A DNA stretch of 64,000 bases from Mucilaginibacter kameinonensis (GTDB taxonomy: Bacteria; Bacteroidota; Bacteroidia; Sphingobacteriales; Sphingobacteriaceae), in NCBI RefSeq assembly GCF_003675385.1, contig NZ_RCWZ01000005.1:744001-808000 (forward strand), written 5' to 3'. The stretch's first letter is position 1, and every line of letters starts with the position of its first letter. The notes under the pieces were generated by a model. The model saw nothing but the letters and a program-made list of their open reading frames with translations. It had not been told where the DNA came from and searched no databases. Below, piece by piece: positions 46,601-55,136 of this stretch. A program made the position numbers and the translations under genes.

Positions 46601-49600
46601 CCCGGTTATTATCTCCACCTCGGGCAACAGCGAACTATCGGTAAAGCTACCTGCCGTACTTACATTCCTGAAAATACCTAAGCCGGTGGGCTTGGTAAAA
46701 TCACTCATCTGCGATGTAACAATATCAAGCTTACCATCACCATCTAAGTCGGTTAACATTAACCGGAACAGTTGTGTGGTATGAAATTCAACCTTGGGTG
46801 CAAAACTAATTTTCCCAGCAATTGAGGTATTGCGTAATACACAAAAAGTAAAATCAACAGTGCTAACTGCAACAATATCCGGCTTACCGTCGCCGTCAAT
46901 ATCGCCAACTACAGGTATAACAGGCAAGGTTTTGCCTATACCTATATTAATTTCCGTATCGAAGGAGGTAGTATTGATTTGACTGGCAATAGCCTTGTTT
47001 CTTAAAACCGAAATGCTACCGTTATCATTTCCTGTTATAATATCAGGCTTACCATCACCATCCAGGTCACTAACCACCAGGCTTACCGATGGGGAGTTTA
47101 TTTTATAGCTTATTTCGGTATTGAACTTAAAGGGTTGTTGCTTGCGCGAAATATTAGCGGATATTTTAACCGCGCTATCATCGTGCCCGCCAACAGATAT
47201 AACATCAACCAGGCCGTCGCCGTCAATATCTGCTGCAGCGGCAGCCAGTGTATATCCACCAGTTCCATTAAAAACGCCAGGCCCAAATGATAAGTTACCC
47301 GGCGTAGAAGTGTTGGGATAAATACCAAAACTGTAGCCGTATGGATAGCTGCCACCGCCCCTGCTTAAAATATCCGGTTTACCATCACCGTCAATATCTG
47401 TTACAGCAATCACATCCGGTGGATAAAAATCTACTTTGGATGCAAATGATGCCACGCTAAGGGCTTTACCCTTTACGGCGATATTACGATAAACCGACAT
47501 TGCGCCGTGGTAAAAATTGGAGTCGATAAGACTTACAATGTCCAGTTTGCTGTCGCCATCTATATCTGCCAGTATAATGTTATCATCTCTGGAATTGGTG
47601 TGGATATAGGCGGGATCGCTAAAGTCTGTTGCCGAGATACTATTTTTTGAATTGAATGTGGTAACAAATGGCTCCCATGAATTACTCACCCTGTTATTAT
47701 AATTATTGGTAACAGTAATTTTATCATAAACGCTACTCACAGGTAGAGGAACAGTTAAACTGGTAGCTGATGCCGTAGTTACAACCTGACTTATCCGGCC
47801 TATTACAACCGTGTTACCTGATGATTGTGTATTAAAACCGCTGCCCGTAATAGTTACCTGTGTACCGGCCTGCCCTTTTAACGGACTAATCGAGGTGATT
47901 TTAGGCGGGCTAACCGGTACCTGCGGGTTGTAATATACAGGTTGTATCCCCGAGCTAAGCGCCGGTAATATATCCGGGAAACCATCGCCATTAATATCGG
48001 CAATAACCAGGTTACCAGGTTCAGCGGCAATATCAACATCTATAGAAGGATCAAATGCAATATCAGCAATTGTACTTTTGTTGCGATAAATAGCAATAAT
48101 GGTGTGGTTATTATTAAGCGGATTTGAAACCACTACGTCAGGTTTGCCATCGCCGTCGATATCGGCTATATTAAATGGGCTGTATGCATCACTATACGGG
48201 CCGGTATTCAAAAAGCGCGGGGATGCAATTGACTTATCGTCAATAACTCCTTTGACTGATAAATTTTGAAATACCCATTGCCCGGACATGACAATATCCA
48301 GTTTGTTATCGCCGTTAAAATCGGCCAGTTTAATCAATCCTGTATAAAAGTCAGAAACCTTTACTCCAGCACTAAAAGCAGTTTTTCCATTCGCAGAAAT
48401 ATTTCTTGCAATGAACAGGCCGCTTAAATAACTGAGGTCAGATGAATTGGTATAAACCAGATCGGGCTTACCATCGCCGTCTATATCGCCAAAGTGCAGG
48501 TCACGCCCCCCATAAACATCAAAATAAACGTTGGTGTTTGTAAATGAAAGATGCTCGGCGGTTGATGTATTACGATAAAAATTAAGACCACTGCCCAGGA
48601 AAGTATCTGATACTATATCCAGCTTGCCATCGCCGTCAATATCGGCCAGCATCACACTGGCCTGGTAATAATAATATTGATCGAGGGCTAAAGTGATAGC
48701 CGGCTCAAAGGCTATGTTTCCTATTGTTGAAATATTTCGTAACACATATGCCTTTTGAATTGCGGAACATACGACTATTATATCGGGTTTACCATCGCCA
48801 TCCAAATCACCAATTTGAAACTTATCAACAATGCTGCCCATATCAAACTCTTGTGCATTATTATATTGATCAGATGTGTGACCTTGCAAAAGGCCTTTGC
48901 TGCGCGCTATAGATAATATCTTTCCCTGAAACGAGGCCGATACCAGATCAAGGGCGCCATCACCATCCAAATCTGCAAGGTCGACATTCATGTACCTGTT
49001 ACCGCCATACGTAACGGGCGCCATTTCAAAATCTACAGCTTTAATACCAGGATTACCGGCGTAAGTAATATCAAATGCCAAAGATGAAGTTGCGGAACGC
49101 ACGGTTTCTTTGTTTAATACCGTAATGGGCTTATAGGTTGCTCCGGCAGGCACTGTAACAATGATTTGTTTGTCGGTAGCCGATTTTATGATGGCCTTTA
49201 CGCCGCCAAAGTAAACCACATTATTGGCTACCGCATTTTTATTAAAATTGGCTCCCACAATGGTGACTTCTGCTCCTACCGGCCCACTTAGCGGAGATAT
49301 GGAAGTAATTATCGGAGGGTTAGTAGGATTGTTACGTAAAATTGAAACCTTGTTAATATCGTTGGTAGCCACAATATCCGGGCGGCCATCTCCATCAATA
49401 TCACCCAATGCAACATTACCTGTAAACTGGGCAATTGGGACATCTAACTTATCAGTAAATGATGTGGCGGTAATATTCCCATTAGCAATACTGCTTTTAA
49501 GAATAGAAATGCCGTTATCACCATATTCTGGTACAACTATATCTAAACGCCCATCACCATCAAGATCATCAAAAGCTACAGCTGCAGGTTGCTTGCCAGT

Positions 49601-50791
49601 TTTAAAACTAATTTTTGGCAGAAACGCGGTGCTGTTAATACCGCTGCCATTGGTTGCATTGGTTAATATCGATATCCCATTATCATAAGTATCAACGGTA
49701 ACAAGTTCTGGCTTATAATCATTATTTAAGTCGACTGCTGCAATTGCTCCTGTACCCCAGCCAGACGGAAAATCCACACTGCCGGCAAATGTATTTTTAT
49801 CAAGCACCCCGGCCATTTGTTGCTGGTTGCGCAATATGGAGATAGCTCCAGAATAGTTAAGACCTGCTATATCCAGCTTCCCGTCGATATCAAAGTCGGC
49901 AAGTATAACGTTGTTTAAAGCTACGGCTATGTCAAACTTTGCCGCAAAAGAATTGCTTGTGATACTACCTTGAGCCGTAACGTTACGCAGTATAGATATG
50001 ACACCTCCGTTAGCGGTAACAATGTCTGGTCGTCCATCGCCGTCAATATCGCCAATAGCCATACTTAATGGGGCCGTGCCCGTTGCAAAATTCACCTTTT
50101 GACTAAATGATGCGGAGTTAATAGTTCCGCTTACGCTATTATTACGATAAACCGTAACATTATTATCTGCTTTGTTCGCCACTATTAAATCGGGCTTACC
50201 ATCTCCGTCCATATCCTGCAATGCAAGGCCCACTGGTGCGGTACCGGTTGGAATATCAACTTTGCCTGCGAATGATGAACTGATTATAGTCCCCTTAACG
50301 GCAACGCTACGGTAGATTGAAACGCTATAATTGATATCGGATGTATTTAAAACAGCCATGTCGAGCTTGCCATCGCCGTCGATATCACTCAGACAAATAT
50401 TTTTAGGCAGGTAACCAGTTTGCAGATCAACCTTGGGGTCAATATCGGCCGCGCCTAACGCGCTTTTACTATCTGAAGTGACCAGGAAAGGAGCTGTGGA
50501 ATAACCTGTTAAGCCATTACCCTTATTTAACACCGAAATAGGTTTATAAGTAGCTCCTACCGGTACCTTTACGGTTAAAGATGTTGCTGTTGCATTTATT
50601 ACGCTTGCTTTTACACCGCCAAAAAAAACTATATTATTGGTTGGATTTGTGTTGAAATAATTCCCGCTTAACGTTACTGTTGTACCAACCGGGCCAGTTC
50701 CGGGGCTAACTGTACTAACATAGGGCGATTGTGCGAATGCATTTACTGTAAAGAGCAGTAATATATTGTAAAATAGTAAAGTTTTTTTCAT
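43601..50791 (-). CDS. Giant secreted multi-propeller protein (IPT/TIG, FG-GAP, NHL, type IX sorting domain)
   Basis: A 2396-residue exported protein with signal MKKTLLFYNILLLFTVNAFA. IPT/TIG domains begin near residues 22, 490, 963 and 1434. Each of the first three is followed by a block of exactly seven FG-GAP/VCBS-type repeats with calcium-loop motifs such as DIDGDGKPD, 21 in all. About 1590-1893 hold six NHL repeats (PTSIAFDATGNMYVTDYNN type). Ig-like and MBG-like regions follow (about 2079, LSIAADNKTRYVGQSNPVF). The final 80 residues (ILIYPNAFENSLYINL to FKIMKK) are a type IX secretion C-terminal domain. It predicts three seven-bladed and one six-bladed propeller in a surface or released adhesin-like protein. 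The ligand is unknown. Confidence 0.88.
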   Translation of the reverse strand: MKKTLLFYNILLLFTVNAFAQSPYVSTVSPGTGPVGTTVTLSGNYFNTNPTNNIVFFGGVKASVINATATSLTVKVPVGATYKPISVLNKGNGLTGYSTAPFLVTSDSKSALGAADIDPKVDLQTGYLPKNICLSDIDGDGKLDMAVLNTSDINYSVSIYRSVAVKGTIISSSFAGKVDIPTGTAPVGLALQDMDGDGKPDLIVANKADNNVTVYRNNSVSGTINSASFSQKVNFATGTAPLSMAIGDIDGDGRPDIVTANGGVISILRNVTAQGSITSNSFAAKFDIAVALNNVILADFDIDGKLDIAGLNYSGAISILRNQQQMAGVLDKNTFAGSVDFPSGWGTGAIAAVDLNNDYKPELVTVDTYDNGISILTNATNGSGINSTAFLPKISFKTGKQPAAVAFDDLDGDGRLDIVVPEYGDNGISILKSSIANGNITATSFTDKLDVPIAQFTGNVALGDIDGDGRPDIVATNDINKVSILRNNPTNPPIITSISPLSGPVGAEVTIVGANFNKNAVANNVVYFGGVKAIIKSATDKQIIVTVPAGATYKPITVLNKETVRSATSSLAFDITYAGNPGIKAVDFEMAPVTYGGNRYMNVDLADLDGDGALDLVSASFQGKILSIARSKGLLQGHTSDQYNNAQEFDMGSIVDKFQIGDLDGDGKPDIIVVCSAIQKAYVLRNISTIGNIAFEPAITLALDQYYYYQASVMLADIDGDGKLDIVSDTFLGSGLNFYRNTSTAEHLSFTNTNVYFDVYGGRDLHFGDIDGDGKPDLVYTNSSDLSYLSGLFIARNISANGKTAFSAGVKVSDFYTGLIKLADFNGDNKLDIVMSGQWVFQNLSVKGVIDDKSIASPRFLNTGPYSDAYSPFNIADIDGDGKPDVVVSNPLNNNHTIIAIYRNKSTIADIAFDPSIDVDIAAEPGNLVIADINGDGFPDILPALSSGIQPVYYNPQVPVSPPKITSISPLKGQAGTQVTITGSGFNTQSSGNTVVIGRISQVVTTASATSLTVPLPVSSVYDKITVTNNYNNRVSNSWEPFVTTFNSKNSISATDFSDPAYIHTNSRDDNIILADIDGDSKLDIVSLIDSNFYHGAMSVYRNIAVKGKALSVASFASKVDFYPPDVIAVTDIDGDGKPDILSRGGGSYPYGYSFGIYPNTSTPGNLSFGPGVFNGTGGYTLAAAAADIDGDGLVDVISVGGHDDSAVKISANISRKQQPFKFNTEISYKINSPSVSLVVSDLDGDGKPDIITGNDNGSISVLRNKAIASQINTTSFDTEINIGIGKTLPVIPVVGDIDGDGKPDIVAVSTVDFTFCVLRNTSIAGKISFAPKVEFHTTQLFRLMLTDLDGDGKLDIVTSQMSDFTKPTGLGIFRNVSTAGSFTDSSLLPEVEIITGAISHIAAGDLDGDSKPDLVINSPFGGLALFQNNPHVAGKPVISAFGPVQAAKGTMVTIKGIDFTGTTGVNFGGTAATSFTVASPGVITAMVGDGGSGAVSVTTPLGTGQLAGFTYGPPKGTGAVITPLADVVNLTLDNKGTKNITLADIATVTSASANATITLSPSSFSCATAGSQIVAVKVDDAGAAFNPGAVKFDRPTSIAFDATGNMYVTDYNNYRLRKISTNGVVSTIAGNGNNQNKDGNGIAAGISYPSAVVTDPFNNLYVGGNGIRKIDARLNVSPMAGGRAPSGDTYPGSGQGSVFGVSGMAISPDGTLYVADAGGGTIVKVTQTGVATLFAGVYGSGKQDGPGRLASFSLPKDVTVAADGMLYVADANNASIRKITPDAVVSTLTLKGADSYIYPTAIAAGPANSLYILNGNSVAQIAADGTVKIIAGSKEAAGAYIDGAGNVARFNNPTDIALDSKGNIYVADGNNNCIRKIDATGKVSTFAGGVKGYLDGSIGSAPSSVTAQVKVKVVGALVINTTFADKLLPLGADGKATLPDYTNNVSVSGTCGVAQVKITQLPVAGTKINATDKVTVTITAADDAGANISKSFTVTADVNKAIVFNAIGEVVYGAADFAPDVVPPTASTITLSSSNPSVAIINNNKIHITGAGTAVITATASGSYPGQATKQLVVKTAPLSIAADNKTRYVGQSNPVFTFTYAGFVNGDTEASIAVKPVATTSATASSAAGTYPITLSGAVAANYNITYLPGTLTISNNLPTDNFTIAVTGATCKGSKNGSINITAAQSLNYIATLTGNTNFNLQFTNNGVINDLSAGTYNLCIAIAGQSGYSQCYTLIVTEPKDLSLYTVVSPDKKTVQLSMSGATEYHIRLNGALYTTTDSLINLPLMTGKNNLSINSNTYCQGVIEKVINIAESILIYPNAFENSLYINLTNQNPSSVQAEIYSAMGMQVYNGKFKGPLNPLKLDVSRITMAGIYTLKLTVDNNQYTFKIMKK

Positions 50792-50973
50792 TGTGCAGGT
50801 TTAGGTCCACGATAAATGAAATATAATTACCGTGAATAACAGGCATAAAGATATAATTTCACTGGCACACAATAATCTATCAAAGAAATTTATTTCGTCA
50901 TCATATCCGGACCGATCATGAAATATTACTTTTTGAGGGAACACCAGCTAACGGACAAAAGCGAACCATTAGC

Positions 50974-52761
50974 TTATGCCATCTTTTCTACAAGGCAATC
51001 TTCAATTACCAAAACGTCCATTTCAGTTTGAAGAAAACAATCAATCGCTTCTTGGGGCGTATTTACGATGGGTTCGTCCATCCGGTTAAAGGAGGTATTA
51101 ACAATGCAGGGGCAGGCGGTTAAGTTGTAAAAAGCTTTGATAAGCCTATAAAAATCGGAATGATGCTTTGCGTTGACGGTTTGTACCCTGGCAGAATAAT
51201 CTACATGTGTTACCGCCGGAATTGTTGACCTCTTAACCTTTAACTGATCAAATGCGCTTAGCTGGTCTTCGCTGGTTGAAGCAATGCGTAATTCCTGGTT
51301 GATTGTGCTGACCAATAGCATGTAAGGGCTTGGGGGTTCCAAGTCAAAGTAAGCGGCGGCATATTCTTGTAACACTGCAGGCGCAAACGGCCGGAATGAT
51401 TCCCGGAACTTGATCTTTTGATTTAAAACGGTTTGCATATCAGCTCTCCGTGGATCTGCCAGTATACTTCTTGCACCTAATGCCCGCGGACCAAATTCAG
51501 CCCTGCCTTTAAAATAGCCTACCACCTTACCTTCACTAAGATGTTGCGCGATCTTACTATGCAGATCGGAGTTTTTTAATTCTTCAAAGCTGATATGGTT
51601 ATCTATTAAACATTTCCTTACGGTGGCGCCGTCAAATGAAGGCCCAAGCAATGCGTTCTGCATTTTGTCTTCGCCCTGGGGATCTTCACGCTCATTACCT
51701 AACTTCTCATACCAAACTGCATATGCCGCACCCAAAGCTCCGCCGGCGTCACCCGCTGCCGGTTGGATCCACAAACGCTTAAAGCCCGACTGCTTTAATA
51801 TTTTACCGTTAACTACGCAGTTGAGCGCTACGCCGCCAGCCATACAAAGGTCATCAATCTGGTATTCCTGGTGTAATGCTTTAGTTAAGGTAAGCATGAT
51901 CCGTTCGGCTGCTCTTTGTATGGATGCGGCCACATCCATATGAAAGGGGGTAATAGTTGATTGGGGCTTACGGGCTGCATGGCTAAATAATTCATTAAAA
52001 CATGTAGAGGTCATGGTGAGCCCCTGGCAATAATTAAAATACCGCATATCCAACCGGAATGAACCATCGGTTTTTAAGTCCACAATATGCTTAAATATCA
52101 GATCTACATAAGCCGGTTTACCATAGGGTGCCAGGCCCATCACTTTATATTCATCGCAATTAACCTTAAAACCAAGATAATAGGTAAATGCCGAATATAA
52201 CAGGCCGATGGAATGCGGGAAACCGATCTCCTTAACCTGTTCTATTTTATTACCCTCACCAATAGCTACAGATGTGGTTGTCCACTCCCCTACGCCATCG
52301 GCAGTAAGAATAACGGCTTCATTAAATGGCGATGGATAAAAAGCTGAGGCAGCATGTGATTGGTGATGGGTAGTAAACAACAAGCTGGCTTTTTTTGTAT
52401 CCCAGCTATCGTCAATTATTTTTAGCTGTTTAACGATATTCTTTTTCAGAAACAGCTTTTCCTTGAGCCATATGGGCATCGCTTTCATAAACGAAATAAA
52501 ACCAGATGGCGCAAAAGCAAGATAGGTTTCCAAAAGCCTCTCAAATTTCAGGAATGGTTTTTCGTAAAAAACGATGTGATCAACCTGATTCAAAGAGATT
52601 CCGGCTTCCAACAAACAATATTTTATAGCATTTACAGGGAAGCCTTCGTCATTTTTTATACGAGTGAAACGCTCTTCCTGCGCTGCAGCAACAATATGCT
52701 CATCCCGGAGTAAACAGGCCGCGCTGTCATGAAAATAAGCCGAAACACCCAGAATGTACAT
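50974..52761 (-). CDS. NodU/CmcH-type carbamoyltransferase
   Basis: A 595-residue O-carbamoyltransferase that uses carbamoyl phosphate and ATP to carbamoylate a hydroxyl group. The ATG at 52761 gives the family start MYILGVSAYFHDSAACLL; a frame extension to 52818 would overlap the small upstream gene. The N-terminal Kae1/TsaD-like domain holds EERFTRIKND and the metal site HHQSH (H132, H133, H136). LTADGVGEWTTTS and MAGGVALNCVVNGKIL follow. The C-terminal YrdC-like half has GRAEFGPRALGARSILADPR and VNTSFNRMDEPIVNTPQEA. It is the last gene of a tight cassette with DUF5989, SxtJ-like and SGNH genes. The acceptor is probably a glycan or lipid, but this is not shown. Confidence 0.94.
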   Translation of the reverse strand: MYILGVSAYFHDSAACLLRDEHIVAAAQEERFTRIKNDEGFPVNAIKYCLLEAGISLNQVDHIVFYEKPFLKFERLLETYLAFAPSGFISFMKAMPIWLKEKLFLKKNIVKQLKIIDDSWDTKKASLLFTTHHQSHAASAFYPSPFNEAVILTADGVGEWTTTSVAIGEGNKIEQVKEIGFPHSIGLLYSAFTYYLGFKVNCDEYKVMGLAPYGKPAYVDLIFKHIVDLKTDGSFRLDMRYFNYCQGLTMTSTCFNELFSHAARKPQSTITPFHMDVAASIQRAAERIMLTLTKALHQEYQIDDLCMAGGVALNCVVNGKILKQSGFKRLWIQPAAGDAGGALGAAYAVWYEKLGNEREDPQGEDKMQNALLGPSFDGATVRKCLIDNHISFEELKNSDLHSKIAQHLSEGKVVGYFKGRAEFGPRALGARSILADPRRADMQTVLNQKIKFRESFRPFAPAVLQEYAAAYFDLEPPSPYMLLVSTINQELRIASTSEDQLSAFDQLKVKRSTIPAVTHVDYSARVQTVNAKHHSDFYRLIKAFYNLTACPCIVNTSFNRMDEPIVNTPQEAIDCFLQTEMDVLVIEDCLVEKMA

Positions 52762-52765
52762 CGAA

Positions 52766-52915
52766 CTAAAACAAAGAGTAAATGAAAGGCGCGAGCGCGG
52801 AGCCCTGTGCGAAGACAAGCAGCAAGCTCAATAAAAGCAGCAGGATGAATAACGGCCATAACCATAAGCGCTTTCGGGATTTCAGGAACATAAAAAACTC
52901 GGCTATAACTTCCAT
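52766..52915 (-). CDS. DUF5989 family small membrane protein (49 residues)
   Basis: A short frame of 49 codons with ATG at 52915 and TAG at 52766. It reads MEVIAEFFMFLKSRKRLWL, then a hydrophobic segment (PLFILLLLLSLLLVFAQG), then SALAPFIYSLF. This closely fits the DUF5989 proteins that accompany carbamoyltransferase and SxtJ genes: a short amphipathic N-terminus, a basic patch and one membrane segment. It sits 4 bases before the carbamoyltransferase start and 10 bases after the SxtJ-like stop. Its role is unknown; it may anchor the carbamoyltransferase at the inner membrane. Confidence 0.88.
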   Translation of the reverse strand: MEVIAEFFMFLKSRKRLWLWPLFILLLLLSLLLVFAQGSALAPFIYSLF

Positions 52916-52925
52916 TGCTGTATGA

Positions 52926-53309
52926 TTAAAATTGATGTTTCATAGATTGATGATCTTCCTGCTTTACCGGTTTCCAGTAGCTGAGAGCCTGCGGATCGAA
53001 CCTCAACTCGAGTTTGCTTTTTTTGAATAAGCGCATCATCAAGCCAATTGGCGTGATCACCAGGAAATACAGAACAAACAAAACGATAGTTGTATTGATC
53101 GTTCCCAGGCAATTGCCTACCCTGTCCCAAAGTAACCGTAGCGGATTTAAAATCAGTGGAGTAATTAGCGCCAGTACCACCAGTAAAATACCCGTTGCAA
53201 ACAACCAGGTTACCTGTTGATGATAAGCTATGTATCGCCACGCTGATATTGATAAACACGCGCCTCCTACAATGAGGCCAAATTTCCGGTTTACTTCCCT
53301 GCCACTCAT
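52926..53309 (-). CDS. SxtJ-family membrane protein
   Basis: A 127-residue membrane protein. REVNRKFGLIVGGACLSISA and VTWLFATGILLVVLALITPL given in part mark the first two hydrophobic segments, and IVLFVLYFLVITPIGLMMRL a third. The tail KSKLELRFDPQALSYWKPV is typical of the family. SxtJ takes its name from saxitoxin clusters, where it also neighbours a carbamoyltransferase, and it has no known biochemical function. It overlaps the SGNH gene by four bases and precedes the DUF5989 gene by ten. It is probably a membrane partner in carbamoylation. Confidence 0.9.
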   Translation of the reverse strand: MSGREVNRKFGLIVGGACLSISAWRYIAYHQQVTWLFATGILLVVLALITPLILNPLRLLWDRVGNCLGTINTTIVLFVLYFLVITPIGLMMRLFKKSKLELRFDPQALSYWKPVKQEDHQSMKHQF

Positions 53310-55132
53310 TGTTGCTTGTATTTTACAGCAGCTTCATCCGCGCCAATGGCATGGTAATCGGCTGCTATTTGCATGTAGGCTTTTTTCTCGGTTGTGTTTT
53401 TTAGCCTGATGATCTCTCCTACTATAGCTTTTAAATTCACCAGTTCGATATCCGAGGGATGCTGCCTTATGGCCGAATCGATATACGGTGTGGCTTTAGC
53501 GGGCTGGTCGCTTTTCAAAAACACCAAGTACATGGTTTGCGTGTTGGCAAAGGAAGGGTCAAGCTGATAGGCTTTTTTAAAGTAAAAAGCAGCACCGTTG
53601 CTGTCGCCCATCTCAAAACTTAACCTTCCCGCGTAAATGGGATAGGTTGTATTTTGAGGTTTCTCCAGCATTACGGCTTCAACAGCTTTTAGCGCTGTTT
53701 TTTTATCACCGGTTTTCATACAGTATTTAAACAACTGATCCATAGCATCCAACCAGCTGATACGGTTTACCGATAAAGCTCCGGCCAATTGTGCCGAAAT
53801 ATCATCGCTCCGTTTAAAGTTTGCAGGGATCGGTTGATTGAAAGGCCAGCCGGCCTTCAGCATCATGATGGTATAAGCGCCATATAATGAATCAACCTTC
53901 GTAACCGGCATGCGGCTAAGTAACTCTGTTAAACTCATTTCATGGTCGGCCCGGGCTTTAATGAGTTTAGCATTTTCCAATGACTGATAAAAGGCCTCCG
54001 AAAGCAACGCATAGCCATATAAATTAGGATGTACATGCTCAAGCAGGGTTTCATTACCCAGGATGCCCTTTGGCGAATGTTGTTCAAAAACGGCCCTTGC
54101 ATTTACTAAATGCACATTACCGAATTGCTTAGCCATACCGGTAATAATATCGTTCATAGCTTCCGGTGCGCGAAAGCGTAACAGATCCAATTCTTTAGCC
54201 CTTACAAACTCCTGCTTAGCCTGTCGGTATTTACCCGCCTGATAGGAATCACTGGCCTGCGCATATTGCAGATTGGCCGAAGTATCAGAAGTATCACTAA
54301 TAAAGGGCTTCAGATCTTTTTCATTACTCACCAGCGTGCTTAAAAAAACAGGTATTTTTTTGTCCTGCATAAACCGGCACAGTTCAGTCATATTATCCTT
54401 AAACTGTGTTACTCCCGCCCTATATGCTTCAGAGTGATAAGAGATAGACTGCTGTTTAGCCATTCGTTCCATCAGGTTATCACGCTGGTCGGGCTTGGAT
54501 GATACCGGTTTAAAACTGCCGATGATATTGTTGGCCATTTGCACCAACCTCAACTCTTTAAGCGATAGTAAAGTTTGCACTAAAAACCTATTATTGGCGA
54601 TATGACTGGTAGAGCCGATGCCCAAGGCGCCATAATACTCATTGTGGCCGGTATAAATCAATACGGCATCGGGCTGATAATTAACTACCTGCTTGCCAAA
54701 ATCCAGTACAGTGTAAGAATTTACGGCGGTTAAGGACACGTTGACCACCTCGAAATTAACATCGGGGTACGTATGCATTAAGCGGTATTGCAGCCAGCGG
54801 TGAAATGAACCATTATGCAGATATGGGTACCCTGCTGTTGTCGATTCGCCGAGTACAAAAATCCTGAATGTGTTTTTTGCTTTTACAACCTTAAATGGTT
54901 CAATGTTGCCTTTGGTAGCGTTGGCGGTGTCGGTGAAATACTTTTCTGAAGCGTATTTGTTAATCACCCAATAGTTATTATCATCGGGATACCGGATAAA
55001 CAAACTGGTATCATGTCCGTAATTGAAAAGCCTCAGCAAGCCTTCGGCAAGCAATAAAATCAGTACAGGAATGCTTAAAGCTATAATCCTGAACCATCTT
55101 AATTTTTTCCGTGACAATTGCTGAGGCTTCAT
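53306..55132 (-). CDS. SGNH/GDSL-family hydrolase with TPR repeats
   Basis: A 608-residue protein anchored by one N-terminal membrane segment (about 14-32), chosen from the ATG at 55132, which avoids overlap with the GH127 gene. The SGNH fold shows the nucleophile S97 in VLGESTTAGYPY, block III N164 in TGHNEYYG, and H368 in EHVHPNLYGY. The Asp often found three residues before that His is Glu here. The C-terminal part (about 470-600) has TPR-like helices (PIYAGRLSFEMGDSNGAAF). Such proteins often occur with carbamoyltransferases and may add or remove acyl groups on the same glycan. The gap to GH127 is four bases. Confidence 0.88.
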   Translation of the reverse strand: MKPQQLSRKKLRWFRIIALSIPVLILLLAEGLLRLFNYGHDTSLFIRYPDDNNYWVINKYASEKYFTDTANATKGNIEPFKVVKAKNTFRIFVLGESTTAGYPYLHNGSFHRWLQYRLMHTYPDVNFEVVNVSLTAVNSYTVLDFGKQVVNYQPDAVLIYTGHNEYYGALGIGSTSHIANNRFLVQTLLSLKELRLVQMANNIIGSFKPVSSKPDQRDNLMERMAKQQSISYHSEAYRAGVTQFKDNMTELCRFMQDKKIPVFLSTLVSNEKDLKPFISDTSDTSANLQYAQASDSYQAGKYRQAKQEFVRAKELDLLRFRAPEAMNDIITGMAKQFGNVHLVNARAVFEQHSPKGILGNETLLEHVHPNLYGYALLSEAFYQSLENAKLIKARADHEMSLTELLSRMPVTKVDSLYGAYTIMMLKAGWPFNQPIPANFKRSDDISAQLAGALSVNRISWLDAMDQLFKYCMKTGDKKTALKAVEAVMLEKPQNTTYPIYAGRLSFEMGDSNGAAFYFKKAYQLDPSFANTQTMYLVFLKSDQPAKATPYIDSAIRQHPSDIELVNLKAIVGEIIRLKNTTEKKAYMQIAADYHAIGADEAAVKYKQQ

Positions 55133-55136
55133 GTGT

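Noticed and set aside
46557..49688. Several plus-strand frames of 60-154 codons opposite the giant propeller gene
   Set aside because: They mirror the repeated Asp/Gly codons of the FG-GAP motifs on the coding strand, have no domain or start context, and lie inside a clear gene.
46600..50400. Regularly spaced similar DNA segments resembling a repeat or CRISPR array
   Set aside because: Spacing is about 170-250 bases and the repeats encode the DxDGDGxxD protein motif with silent changes, so this is protein-level repetition.
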